Below, piece by piece: positions 37,105 to 47,966 of a stretch of DNA of 64,000 bases. Positions within the stretch are counted from its first letter, which is position 1; each line of letters starts with the position of its first letter. Below the pieces are notes generated by a model. That model did not search any database and had not been told where the DNA came from. It saw nothing but the letters and a program-made list of their open reading frames with translations. The stretch comes from Typhlomys cinereus (taxonomy: Eukaryota; Chordata; Mammalia; Rodentia; Platacanthomyidae), in NCBI GenBank assembly GCA_023101885.1, contig JALPQD010000016.1, forward strand, positions 9,487,634 through 9,551,633, given 5' to 3'. A program made the translations under genes and the position numbers.

Positions 37105-37384
37105 TCATCCATGAGCTAGAAACTATGTCAAGACTAAGTCCTCCACTCTACAGAAGTTGAAGCACTGTGCTAAATGAAAGGCTCAACTTTTCTGACTTTA
37201 AGAACATTGGTATTGGCAATATTAAGGCAGTAGATGAGCCAACTTTTCTTTTTATTTTGTGGCATAGGCATGCCTCGACCTCAGTGCCACAATGTGCTTT
37301 GAAACTGAAGGAACTGAAAGGAAGCAAGTGCCTAAGCGTATACTAAACCAATTCTAATCCATTCAGCTCTGGTCCTGTAAGTGG

Positions 37385-37488
37385 GTTTGGAGCTTGAGAG
37401 TACAGTTCACTGATACCGACCTGCCTAGCAAATGCACAGCTCTGAGCTCAATCTGAAGGACTGTGTGAAACGAAGAACAAAAACAACC
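37385..37488 (+). mobile_element. ID-like tRNA-derived SINE
   Basis: A tRNA-type head ('gagagtacagttcactgata', 'gacctgcctagcaaatgcac', 'gagctcaatctgaagg') with an A-rich end 'cgaagaacaaaaacaacc'. Monomeric layout like rodent ID (BC1-derived) elements, but diverged. Confidence 0.55.
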
Positions 37489-39039
37489 AAATGCCAGGCA
37501 CTAGAAAACATCTAAAAGTCACCCCAGATGGTTTCTGTGTGCCACACACGATTCTTTTCTCTTTCTCTTTATTAGCAGGAATAATTGCACATATTTACAG
37601 GATACCCTGTGCTATTGCATGAAACATTTCCTGGGGAGATGCCACAAAAATGTCTCACCTACCGCAGATAGGAATATTAATGACAGACCAAAGTAACCGT
37701 TATGCCATGGTCCAAACAGATGTATCATTGAATTTAGTGGGGGTTATTTACAGAAATCAAGACGAGAGTTAGTTATAGCAACCTGGGTGTGGCAAAGCAG
37801 TCACACTGGGAAGTTTCATCCCTAGCATTGCTGCTGGCCACCCTATGATGACAAAGATGGAATCCTCTGTTCCAGTTAACCTTCCTCAGCCTGTATACCT
37901 TACCATCCCTTCCAGACTTATTTACTTTGTTCACCCTGCACAGTTGTAGGCTGATCAGTGTGAAGCATGCACACACTGTCCCCCCTCTCACACCTTAAGG
38001 ACACATCTCCTAACACCTTAAAGACATAGTTAATTAGGGAAGAATCACATACTAATAGCTGGGAGTTGCCTCAGACAAAGGTCCCATTAACCTTCCTTAT
38101 CCCCTCTGTCTCTGCCATTGGTCAACAGATATAATATCTTGATGGACAAAGATGCCTGCTGCTCACTTGTCGGTAAAAACCATATAACAGTGTTTCAGTA
38201 ATTCATAAAGAAAACTTGCATATTAAGGCAGGACAAAAATCACTGATACTTTCTAAGCTATTTAAGATGGAAGTATACTTGAAAATGTACTCAATTTGAC
38301 TGTCATAAAACTTTCTAATACAGATAGAGAAAATATTGCTATCATCCCCCTAAAGCATGTATCTTTAGAGTATTGCAAACGGTATGGGCAAGCCTCAGGC
38401 ACTCTTCATCAAATTCCCCAAGTGACAACGTTTTACAATATTATATGTATAAAAAAAATCAGGACTTTGGCATTGAGATAGTCCAGAGCTTATTCTACTT
38501 TTGCCAGTTTTACACTGTTTCATTCATATGTCAAATTTTTTGTACATGTGCATATGTTCATATCCAATTTAAATCAAATACACAGTTACATAATCATAAT
38601 CACAGACAAGATGTTGTACCATCTACAGGAAGGTACCTCCTGTTACAAAAACAAATATCTCTTTCCTAGTTCTATAATTTCATAATTTTAAGACTAAGCT
38701 GAATTTCCACCAGATGTAAACTTTTGATATTAGCTAGCTTCACTCATCAAAATTCCTGTGATACCATGGATGCTATTGTATGTATTGATGGATTACTTCT
38801 TTTATTGCTGAAATGTTTTATGTGATATGAGAAAGGTTCAGGTTGTTTAAAAATTCACTCAATGAGTAGAAGGTGGTTTTCCAATTTGAGATTGTAGGAA
38901 AAAATAAGGCATTTGGATTGATCACACTGTGGGTTTATTAAATCATATAGGTAGATGTGAATTAGAGATTTTTTTACTCCTAAAAGCTATGCTGCTTCAT
39001 ATTTCCATCAACAATGTTGTAAGTGATATGGAGTTTCTG
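37489..39039. other. Repeat-poor intergenic DNA
   Basis: No gene or bounded repeat recognised. The short frames at 37773-37991 and 38373-38669 show no domains. Confidence 0.45.
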
Positions 39040-39059
39040 TCTCCTTTCCAGAAATTCTT

Positions 39060-39609
39060 TTTTTTTAAACATTTTTTATTATTATTTCCGCTCATACAAA
39101 CTTAGTAGGTACACTGGTTCCCTCCTTCCCTCCTCCCCCCGGCCCCCCTGCTCCCCCTCCCCTCACCCCTTCTTCCCTATCCCCCAGTGCTTTCCCCCCC
39201 AATGCCCGGAGAATCCTTTAATGTGCATGCCAGACTCTCCTCTGGGCCCTCCTCTCCGATGACGTACAAGGACCCAGTGGCATTTCCCTGAATCCTTTCC
39301 TGTGTTCCCCTTAAGCATAGGAACACTACTGTGGCTGTCAATCCCTTGCCTCCAAGGATCTTGGTGCCTTTAGCAAATGCTAGACTTTGTGGGGTCAATA
39401 GTGTGTTGGACATTGCGCAGGGCATGCAAAGTCCAGTTATGATTGCTTCAGCCCTAACTTGTGTGGAGTATCTTGCATATCATTGCTCCTCCCATCCTTG
39501 TGCTCTTACAGTCTTACTGTTCCCTCTTCCGCAAATTTCCCTGAGCTTCAGGATGGAGAGAGATTAGGCTGGCCTAGTTCTAGGTGGTTGATATAGAGTC
39601 TCTGAAGTT
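39060..39609 (-). mobile_element. 5'-truncated L1 3' UTR with 20-bp TSD
   Basis: Reverse L1 tail: T run (39060-39067), then 'cgctcatacaaacttagtag', a C-rich tract (39115-39200) that is the complement of the L1 purine tract, and UTR blocks up to 'gttgatatagagtctctgaa'. The direct repeat TCTCCTTTCCAGAAATTCTT lies at 39040-39059 and 39610-39629 without a mismatch. Recent insertion; very similar to 43858-44405. Confidence 0.93.
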
Positions 39610-39629
39610 TCTCCTTTCCAGAAATTCTT

Positions 39630-39979
39630 ATCAACATGTTTTTCAGTGTTTCTACTAGATGTGTCACATGTCATCATGGTTTTATTTGCATGTCACTAAT
39701 TGCTCATGCTGTCAAAGACTTTTTGCTTTATAGTTATATTTTTTATCTCCTTTATTATCCACTCATTAAGATGGTGAGATATCTGAGTTCAATCCCTGAA
39801 AAACCCCATGGTGAAAGGACAGAGCTGACTTTCCTTTGACTTCTAACTCTATGGCAATTCATACATGTGCATGTTATTTAAGCAAATCTAAAATTAAATG
39901 CTCATAATGTAGCTTACAACTCAACATGCAAACTGAAAGCAGAAATATCTTTTTTAAGACAGTGTAGACAATAAAGATT
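39630..39979. other. Intergenic, nothing recognised
   Basis: The segment 39650-39770 was continuous with the sequence before 39040 until the L1 inserted. Unassigned. Confidence 0.5.
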
Positions 39980-40119
39980 CCAGTTAGTTTTACATACCAC
40001 CTTGACAACTGAGAACTGAGCCTTCAGGCATACCTATAGAGAAGTATTTAGTTAGCGGCAGCATCTGAGCAGATCTTCAGGAGAAATCTAATTGATGTTG
40101 AAATGTGAAGCTCATGGCA
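39980..40119 (+). mobile_element. Old MaLR LTR, left part of split copy
   Basis: Diverged 5' third of a 6120-type LTR ('ccttgacaactgagaactga gccttcaggcatacctatag', 'gagcagatcttcaggagaaa'). It breaks off at the younger LTR and resumes at 40772. Confidence 0.6.
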
Positions 40120-40771
40120 TGTTATGGTTACATTTTAGTCTCAGCTTAACAGTTGCAGACTGTTTAGGGTGCAGCTGTGAAGGGTTAATGATTGAAGCAG
40201 GCACCTGAACAAGTCTACAGAAACTTGAATAATTGATGTGGAAAACCCAGCCCACAGTGGGTAGTACCTTTCGGTGGTGGACTAGTAATAGGAGGTGCAA
40301 GGAGGAGGGACTTGCTCTTCCCTTATCCTGTGTCAACTGGCTGTTGAGTCTGCTCTTCCATCATCATTCACTTTTTAAACATCGTAGCCTTCTTTGTTGC
40401 TGCTGCCGCTGCTGCTGCTGCTGCTGCTGCTGCCTCTATCTTTGGCTGACATAGAGATCCATCCTTTCCACCTTGACGCTGTTCTTGTTGCCTTTGGAGC
40501 TTGGTGTCTAGGCCATGATGTTGTTTGCTGCTCATCACTGACATCTGAGTCCAGAGTCTTCGACCCTCCATTAGGGTCCTTTTGGGATCTTTTAGCTTTG
40601 TGAGATATTCCTGTCAAGAATAAAACAGCCTTGAGCAGCTATTTTGAAGGTCACTATTTTTCATTGTGAATTAATTTAACACACACACACACACACATAT
40701 ATATGTATATATATATATTTTTTTTTCTACATTCTAGAGATTCCATACTTCAGAAAATCCTGACTAATCCA
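40120..40771 (+). mobile_element. Younger MaLR-like LTR nested in older LTR
   Basis: Starts TGTTATGGTTACA and matches 14316-14741 through 'agcagctattttgaaggtca'. After an (AC)n(TA)n microsatellite (40681-40719) it ends 'agaaaatcctgactaatcca', the typical MaLR terminus. It contains AATAAAA near 40620 and an internal (CTG)n run. Flanks TGGCA and TGGTG could be a target duplication with two transitions. Confidence 0.7.
40398..40433 (+). repeat. (CTG)n trinucleotide repeat
   Basis: About eleven CTG units with one CCG variant near the left end, inside the LTR. The related LTR at 14575 has only 'tttgctgctgcc' here, so the run expanded from a short seed. Overlapping open frames read as serine-, alanine- or leucine-rich runs and are not genes. 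Confidence 0.92.
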
Positions 40772-41020
40772 TGGTGGTACCATTTCCTGGGCAGGTGGGT
40801 AGAATAGAGAGAGAATTGGCAATCTTTGACAAACTGTCAAGTTACTTATGTTTTTTTTTTCAACTGTGTAGATATGGAATAGCCAGTTCCCTAGGTTCCT
40901 GCTGGTGACTCACTTGTCATAGCAGACTATATATAACTCAATACCATAAATGTTATTAATCTCCTTGTTCCCCTAAATTGCTTGTATCGGAGGAACACAA
41001 TAAGCAGCAAGACCATACCT
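40772..41020 (+). mobile_element. Old MaLR LTR, right part of split copy
   Basis: Follows the 3' two-thirds of the 6120-type LTR in order: 'cctgggcaggtgggtagaat agagagagaattggca', 'agccagttccctaggttcct', 'ctccttgttcccctaaattg', 'aataagcagcaagacc'. Together with 39980-40119 it rebuilds one interrupted copy. Confidence 0.6.
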
Positions 41021-43194
41021 ATTTTGTATTTTAACTGATTTTCAAAAATTCTATTAAAACTAATGAGGAAAGCCAAATGAGAGAGGACCAGAGAGTCAGA
41101 AGAAGGTCCAATCCAGAAGCACTTGTTCTTTGCCTTCATTTATCACCTGTACAGTCTTGCCACTGTGGGGGATAAGAGCAGGGTAGGCACACATGTTAAT
41201 TACAGACTGGCAGACACACTCCAGCTGAAATTAATTAATTGCCTTCCTCTTGTTGGGAGAAACCCAGTGTGGTATTTGAGATGTCGGGTCATGATTCTGT
41301 GCATCAGTTTTGTGTTTGATTGTATTAGCCTTGACAGGCTGCTCACTAAGGTCATTACATACTTCACTCAATAGCAATGTAGCCTTCTGCTCTTCGAACA
41401 CCAAATTACATGAGATTAATCTTTGATGTCCTAGGTTTTCTGCTTTTTAGGCTTATGGCTTCTCATTTGTCATTTTATCTATATTTCAACTTATAATCAC
41501 TATCCAGCATTAGGCATACATCCTTTGAAGATGAGAAAAGCTTTTCTGACCATATGTAATGAAAACTAAGCAGGATGGGGACCTTATTTTAAATTTGGAA
41601 GAGAAGAAATATCCATCCTGGTTAAACAACCAGCTTATATCTGGACTAATCTATCTATCCATCCATTTGGTTGGGCATACATTAATCAAAGAAATAAGTA
41701 GAACTCTAGAAGAGTATACTGCATAGTAGACAGTGGGAAATGACTGCACAACAAAGCCCCAGGGTGCTGTGGTCAAACAGTATGTTTGATATTGCAGTAT
41801 AGGGGGAAGTATGAAAGTCAATATCGCCTGTTCAGTAGGGGAGCCTTTTTAGGTCACTACAAAGTAGAAGTCATTTTCATTTCTGTTAGAGTCTGCAGCA
41901 GCCACTTCAACTTCAGAGGGCCCTCAGCACAGTGTGAGCTCAAGCATAGGTAAAAGGAAAATTGCAGAAGGCTTTTTCCAGATCCAATGTGCAAGGTCCA
42001 CTCAGCATGGGTGTGTGTTGTAATGTCTGCTGGAGACTGAGTCAGAGTGCTAAAAGTGCAATAAAAATTTTGAATTTAAATTTATGAACATTGGGCCTCC
42101 GTAGCTGAAGAAACTGAAATGTGTTTAAAATAAACATATCATTGGCTATTTCAAGAATATATGTATGAGGCAGAGAACCCAACAGCAAACAGAAAAGAAT
42201 CAGGAAAGCATTGTGAACATCACAGGTCCAGGTTCAAGATTTTTCTCACAAGACTCTTCCTGAACTCAAACGCAGAATGGACCCATAGGAGAGGAAAATA
42301 TAGTTTCACATATGCTTGCTACATGTTTAGTGGCACTAGATGTATATCTATTATATACACATATATAATGTATATAAATAAAATTTATTCATATGTATTC
42401 ATATATAATTCATTTTATTCATTTTTATTCTGTAACACAATTCATACAAATCGAACTCAAGGACCTAAACCAATAAAACCTGAAGAACAAAAAGAATAGA
42501 ACTCATTGGGACAGTTAGAACTACTGAAATTAAGATTTTTATTACAGATGCCCAGATGGGGCAACCACTATGACTGATTTGATATGAAAAGGCAAGAGTT
42601 GTTCATCATGTCTCAGAGATGATGCCAACTGAAAACTTAAGTTAGACCCAACTCGGGATAGAAACTGTCTTGATTGCATTCCAGGAACCATGTTTCTGTT
42701 TGCCTCCCAAATTAAACCTGATAAAGGATTTATCAGACCATTAAGTGTTCATTTGACTTATAAGGCAAGCTCATTCAGAGTAATTGATCTCAAAGAATGC
42801 AGCTCTTTATAAACCTGAATTCTTCTTAATCTTGCTTAATGAATACTCCTTTCCAGTAATAAATGTTACTTAAGTACATTACACATGGCAAATATTTCCC
42901 ATTATTAGAGTGCCTAGGAAGAATGATAATATCATGGTTTCATGCTGCATTAGAAATAATAAGTGATATAATGTTGGCTAAGGATGTCGTCTCCAACTTG
43001 AATAAATTGAAACTGGCAAACCATTGATAACATTCACTGATAACCTTAGCTTGAAGGAGAGGTATCCATTTCCATTTGTTTTGGGGTAACTTCTTAACTA
43101 ATATACTACATACAAAATACAGTTCCCAGAAAGAGTTCCAGGAGACCACACCAAGATCATTCATTCATTTATTCATTTTTCCTAAACAATGCCA
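41021..43194. other. Repeat-poor interval, possible regulatory DNA
   Basis: Over 2 kb with no transposon recognised. 41120-41400 contains CAGCTG next to AATTAATTAATT (41222-41240). Short frames at 41123-41374 and 42161-42499 have no domains. Confidence 0.45.
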
Positions 43195-43318
43195 TTTTAT
43201 ATAGATCTTGTTGCCTTGGAACATGCTATACAGACTAGTCTGGCCTAGTGGTTGTAGTGATCCTCTTGCCTCCAAAATGGTGAGATTACAAGCATGTTCC
43301 TGCTTTCTTTGCCCAGAT
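43195..43318 (-). mobile_element. B1-like SINE (reverse)
   Basis: 'atacagactagtctggccta', 'gatcctcttgcctccaaaat', 'gtgagattacaagcatgttc' follow the complement of B1 (gtctggccttgaa, cctcctgcctc, gggattaaaggcatg). Monomer without the ID half. Confidence 0.72.
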
Positions 43319-43381
43319 CAGCAAGATTTAAAGGTCACAATATTGCAGAATCAAAGAGCAGAATTAAGAAAACATATTTAT

Positions 43382-43406
43382 AACACACACACACACACAC
43401 ACACAC
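43382..43406. repeat. (AC)n microsatellite
   Basis: About 12 AC units. Confidence 0.9.
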
Positions 43407-43599
43407 TTTATCTTAATGAACTCATATTTGGAGGAAACGAGCTGAGAAAATTAACACACATTGATAAATAAAATCTAGGCTAACATATGGGGACTGATAC
43501 TGTGGGTGCACCAAGCCTACTTTTGGACAGTTGTTAATTCCATGAATCAGAGATAATTAGGATTGAAGGAGTGTGCCAAGATGAGATACATTTATGATA

Positions 43600-43857
43600 G
43601 TGATAAAAGTAAAGGATAGGGGGGAGACTAAAGCTGATGAGAAAAGGGAAATGCTCAAGAGAGGCAATTTGGTATGCCACACTGAACATCCCCAAGAGTA
43701 GAAAAATCAGAGGCAACCTTGGGATATGTAGAAGCAGACAGGCAGGAGGATGGGAGGGATTATGATGGATTGATGAAGAGAAGGGAAGGTGATGGGTGGG
43801 AAGGAGGATGGAGAGAAGGCATGATAAGTACTCAATATTTCATAAAACTAGAAAAAT
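43600..43857 (+). mobile_element. L1 3' end, plus strand
   Basis: Matches 51390-51620: 'aagagaggcaatttggtatg', 'caggcaggaggatgggaggg', 'attgatgaagagaag', purine tract, then 'tactcaatatttcataaaac tagaaaaatg'. The 5' limit is uncertain. It runs directly into a reverse-strand L1 tail. Confidence 0.7.
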
Positions 43858-44515
43858 GTTTTTTTAACATTTTTTATTATCTCTGCTCATACAAACTTAA
43901 TAGGTACACCGGTTCCCTCCCTCCCACCTTCTCCCCCGGACTCCTCTGCTCACCCTCTCCTCACCCCTCCCTCCCCACTCCCCAGTGCCTCCCCTCTCCC
44001 AATAACCGGAGAATCCTTTAATGTGCATGCCAAACTCTCCTCTGGGTCTTCCTCTCCGATGATGTATAAAGACTCAGCGGCATTTCCCTGAACCCTTTCC
44101 TTTGTTCCCCTTAAGCATAGGAACACTATTTTGGCTATCAATCTCTTGCCTCCAAGGATCTTGGTGCTTTTAGCAAATGCTAGACTTTGTGGGGTCAATA
44201 GTGTGTTGGACATTGTGCAGGGCATGCAAAGTCCAATTATGATTGCTTCGGCCCTAACTTGAGTGGAGTATCTTGCAAATCATTGCTCCTCCCATCCTTG
44301 TGCTCTTACAGTCTTACTGTTCCCTCTTCCGCAAATTTCCCTGAGCTTCAGGATGGGGAGAGATTAGTCTGGGCTAGTTTTAGGTGGTTGATATAGAGTC
44401 TCTGAAATTCTGGATTATGGTTTGTTGATTTTCTTTTGTGGTTTTGCTGCTCCTGCAATGCCCTTCACTCCATCCTGATGGGTATTGGATGTCACCCCCT
44501 GGCCACAGATAAAAA
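43858..44515 (-). mobile_element. L1 3' UTR (reverse), tail-to-tail with neighbour
   Basis: A T run, 'ctgctcatacaaacttaata', a C-rich tract and UTR blocks are nearly the same as 39060-39609 up to about 44403. It may extend to about 44515. The 91-codon reverse frame at 43950-44225 is UTR sequence. Confidence 0.85.
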
Positions 44516-45179
44516 GCTGTTAAACTAGAGTCTTGTTATAAGAGTATATTCAAAGGTAGATGTAATAATAGTAGGAAACCACAGTGAGGGAGGGGTCAAT
44601 CTTTTTTAAAGAAGTAACAAGTGGGCGAGACTGGAAAAATTGACTGAAACGATACAAAAGGATCAGTTCCTGAAGGGTCTTGTAGGCTGAGAGTTTTAAT
44701 TTGTTGTATATTTGATGGAGTGTTGAGCATTATATTTAAATAGATTCCAAACATCAGAGGAAAGGGACATATGTCTCTAAAGCTCCTGTGACTGACTGTG
44801 ACCATGATTGGAACAATGGAACAGGTATATGGGACTACACTTACTGACTGCTGTGAGAAAATTAAATGAATTTGAGAGTCATTTATAAATCAATACCCAC
44901 AGAGCTACTGAAGAATGAGGTATATTAAATTAGTAAGTAGAGCATTTGGGAGGATTGTCAAGATTCCAGCTTCAACTAGCAAAAGAGAAATTGAATAAAA
45001 ACAGACAGATACACTTATACTTAAGCAATATTTTATAGGTTGACTGTTCTACCTTAGGTATGCAAGGTCTTTGACAATGAGATTATGGACTTACAATGGA
45101 TAAGATATAATTAAAATAAAGATTTTGATGTGAAGCTTTTATTGTGAAAATTTCAATGTTGTCTTGAGTCATCTACAGA
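44516..45179. other. Intergenic; possible ancient repeat at 44600-44800
   Basis: 'ctgaagggtcttgtaggctg' and the following 'ttgatggagtgttgagca' recall an old mammalian repeat with 'agggccttgtaggcc', which also may underlie 52050-52650. Not firm. Confidence 0.35.
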
Positions 45180-45690
45180 TTAAACAGACTCACAACCTAA
45201 TTCCAGCTGCATAAGATTCGTATGGAATATCACCTACTCAAAACAATCTTGGAACAAAAAGATGTGGCTCTTGCACTTACTTGATTTGAAAATGTTAAAG
45301 TAAAATAGTCACCAAATCTCTGATACAGACATAATGAAATATCACAGAGATTCTAGAACTAAATTCTGAGTACACAAGCCAATAATGTTCAATCAGAGCA
45401 ATCGCACCAATCAATGGGGGGTAGGGGAAGCAGATTCTTCAGTAGTTAGATTTGGAAAGCTTAGGTAACTATATGGAACGGGAAAAAAAATGAAGCTGAT
45501 CCTTATCCTACCAACCATTACCAAAGAACTCAAATTGGGGTTAAAAAAACTTAAATGAAAGACTTGAAACCACAGAAATTCTGTAGGAAACAAAGAGATG
45601 TATACATATGTAGTGAAAGAGAAGCAAGACAATATATCTTGTGTTAAACTAATCTGTGTGAAATCAGCCTTGTAGTATAAGGATCATCTG
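45180..45690 (+). pseudogene. L1 ORF2 C-terminal region remnant
   Basis: The order of short blocks matches the distal part of L1 ORF2: 'ctcaaaacaatcttggaaca aaaagat', 'cttgatttgaaaatgttaaa gtaaaatagtcacc', 'ccaatcaatgggggg', 'gaagctgatccttatcctac', 'aaatgaaagacttgaaacca cagaaattctgtaggaaaca'. The reading frame is broken by stops and small gaps, so no reverse-transcriptase product is possible. It is the only stretch in the window related to the body of a protein-coding gene. Confidence 0.68.
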
Positions 45691-45747
45691 ATTACTATTT
45701 TTTAAAATTTTCTTTACTTCTCTTACTCAGATAAATTTTAAATATGA

Positions 45748-46010
45748 GGGGCTAGAGAGGTAGCTCAGGGGTTAAGCCTCTGCCTTGCAGGCAGAAGGTC
45801 CTGAGTTTGGATCATAGACCCCACATATAGACGCCGGGAGGAAGCGAGGGCAGCTTGCATTTCTCGTCCTGGTAGGGGGGAGCCTGTGAATCCCTGCGCA
45901 GAGTAAAACAAGGAGGAGGTGGTTCCTGAATTCCTCCGTGGTTCTACACACACACACATACATACACACATATACATACACACACAATTGTATAAATAAT
46001 AATAAAAAAA
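45748..46010 (+). mobile_element. Young tRNA-derived SINE
   Basis: Head GGGGCTAGAGAGGTAGCTCA, intact arm TCTGCCTTGCAGGCAGA, body shared with 8771-9077, (AC)n tract and A-rich tail. Flanks TTTAAATATGA (45737-45747) and TTTAATTATGA (46011-46021) differ at one base and form an 11-bp target duplication. Body deletions make it shorter than its sisters. Confidence 0.87.
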
Positions 46011-47529
46011 TTTAATTATGAATTGTGACTCTGTAAATGTATATGGTCACACTGAAATGTTACTAAAAGTTTGAACCAACTTGCAAAAAAACAGGGCACA
46101 TTATATAACTGGGCTCTTTCTTCAGAAAGATAGGTGCTGTTCATTCCTTGTCCTCTGAAGAACATTGAGGAGGGGTAGAGATCTCCGGGGAAATCTTCAC
46201 CAACTGATGAGGAGAAGTATTGGGATCATCATCAGGAATATTCATCTCTGTGCCTACTTGACTTCATTTCATAAATCAGTATTTCCCCCGAGCTGTGTGT
46301 CAAAATGTCCTTTAAATCAGGGAGATGAACTTCAAACATTAACTACTGAAGATAATATTCTGTTACAGTAAGGGTTAGCTTACTTTGATGGAGTTTGTTA
46401 AAGTTCTTTAACCAGATAGAGGGAGAAAGACAGCAAGTGAAAGGGGTCTTTAAGTTTCCCATGTTTCTAAGTCATGCACATTGCATTCTACCATGCTCAG
46501 AAAACTTATTAAACCTCTACTACAATTTTCAAAACTGTTCATGAAAATAATGTATTACCAGACAGATTATTGTATTAATCAGCTGTATCTAGTAAATTTA
46601 TACAATACATGAACTATTTAATGTAGTAATTTTAACTTGTCATTAATAAAATAGTTTCAAAGAGTAAATATGAACAGAGATTATAGCATAACATTAATAT
46701 TAAAGCATGAGACAAGATGTATGGTTATTCTGAAGAATATACAAAATATTTATTAATAGGAATGGAACAAATAGTGTTTAAGATTGTTATTCATCATCCT
46801 AACTACTTTAATAATAGATGATTATAATATATAATGTTCATAACAAACCATAGCCACTCTATTCAAATTATGAAATAATCCAGAAGTCAGTTGCTAAACT
46901 TTCTCACAATATACATCATCACTATCCCCAAGGCTACTGTAACCTTCTAGCACTTTTTGAGTCAGCAACCATCTGCCCATCTAAGGTTGTGAACTTGGTA
47001 GTGTTGGTACTAAAAGCTATGAGTAAAATTTCTTCCCGTTTCTCTTTGTGCATAGTCAAGACAATGGTTATTGGCCACTAGAGCCAGTAGGACAATAACA
47101 TGCTCAAGTCTACAACCCACTAAAAGTCTTTTGCACTTCCATAAATGCCTTAGTCATTTCTGAAGTGCTTGAAATACAAAGCGTTGTTTGAATCTCTATG
47201 GACAACTCTTAATATCTTCACTTAATGGCTGCAGGAAGAAAGTTCATCCAGATGTGAATGAACTACTCCAAAATGAGAGAACACTGGAAGTTTTGATTTA
47301 CAGTTTAGCCCTTTTGGTTCCAGTGTTCCTGGTCATATAAAGCAGAAGATCACTAGGGACACAATGCTAGGAAATTTATGGAATTATTGATGTCTAAAAA
47401 TATTAAGTAGAAGAAATGCTTCTGTGATTTGACAAACTAAATGATAGTGCTGTGTCCATTCAGATGGAAAGCTCACTCTCTGACTTCATACAGGTATTGT
47501 TTCAGGTTCCTTCTGGTATCTATATATCC
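46011..47529. other. Repeat-poor intergenic DNA
   Basis: No gene or recognised repeat. Confidence 0.45.
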
Positions 47530-47966
47530 AGGTTCTTGTGTTTGGGAGTGGAAGACTGACACCAAAACATGAATAAAGAGTAAGTCGGAGATTATTATAG
47601 AAGAAAAAGAAAGGAACTCATGGAGATGAATCCATGAGGGGCAAAAGAACCCTGAAGGCTCATGGACTCCAGGCATGGAATCCATGAGGAGTGAGAGAAA
47701 AGTCAGATAGGAACTCTCGTATTCCAGGGCTGGTATTCCATAAGGGGAAAGGTCAAAGTCAAAGTCAAAAGTCAAAGATGGTTGCCAGGGTCAGAGTTAT
47801 TTATAGTGTCAGGAAGGCCAGAGAAAAGCGGTGTTTTCCTCATTGGTTAGCTCCAGTTTCTGAAAATCTGATTGGAGCTTTTGGTCTTCTACATTTGTTA
47901 GTCTGTTTATATTGGGATCCCACCCAGTTAATCCTGTAGCTGACCTCAAGGTACTATTCTACAACA
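47530..47966 (-). mobile_element. Probable ERV-type LTR with promoter-like motifs
   Basis: Read on the minus strand it starts TGTTGTAGAATAG, has two CCAAT boxes (complement at 47871-47875 and 47842-47846) and TATAAATA (47805-47798). It ends near 'cactcccaaaca'. This is the U3-to-R layout of an LTR. I cannot name the family, and no internal region or matching second LTR is present. Confidence 0.5.
47798..47875 (-). promoter_or_regulatory. CCAAT/TATA promoter-like cluster
   Basis: Two CCAAT boxes and a TATAAATA box in correct order on the minus strand, with a predicted start about 30 bases downstream near 47770. The start region overlaps GTCAAA direct repeats (47752-47777). Motif-based only. 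Confidence 0.4.

Noticed and set aside
40368..40617. Poly-Ser, poly-Ala and poly-Leu open frames
   Set aside because: All are readings of the same CTG repeat within an LTR.
39060..44405. Two L1 tails sharing the same 5' truncation point, suggesting a non-autonomous LINE-derived family
   Set aside because: The 43858 copy seems to continue to about 44515, so a shared breakpoint is not supported.
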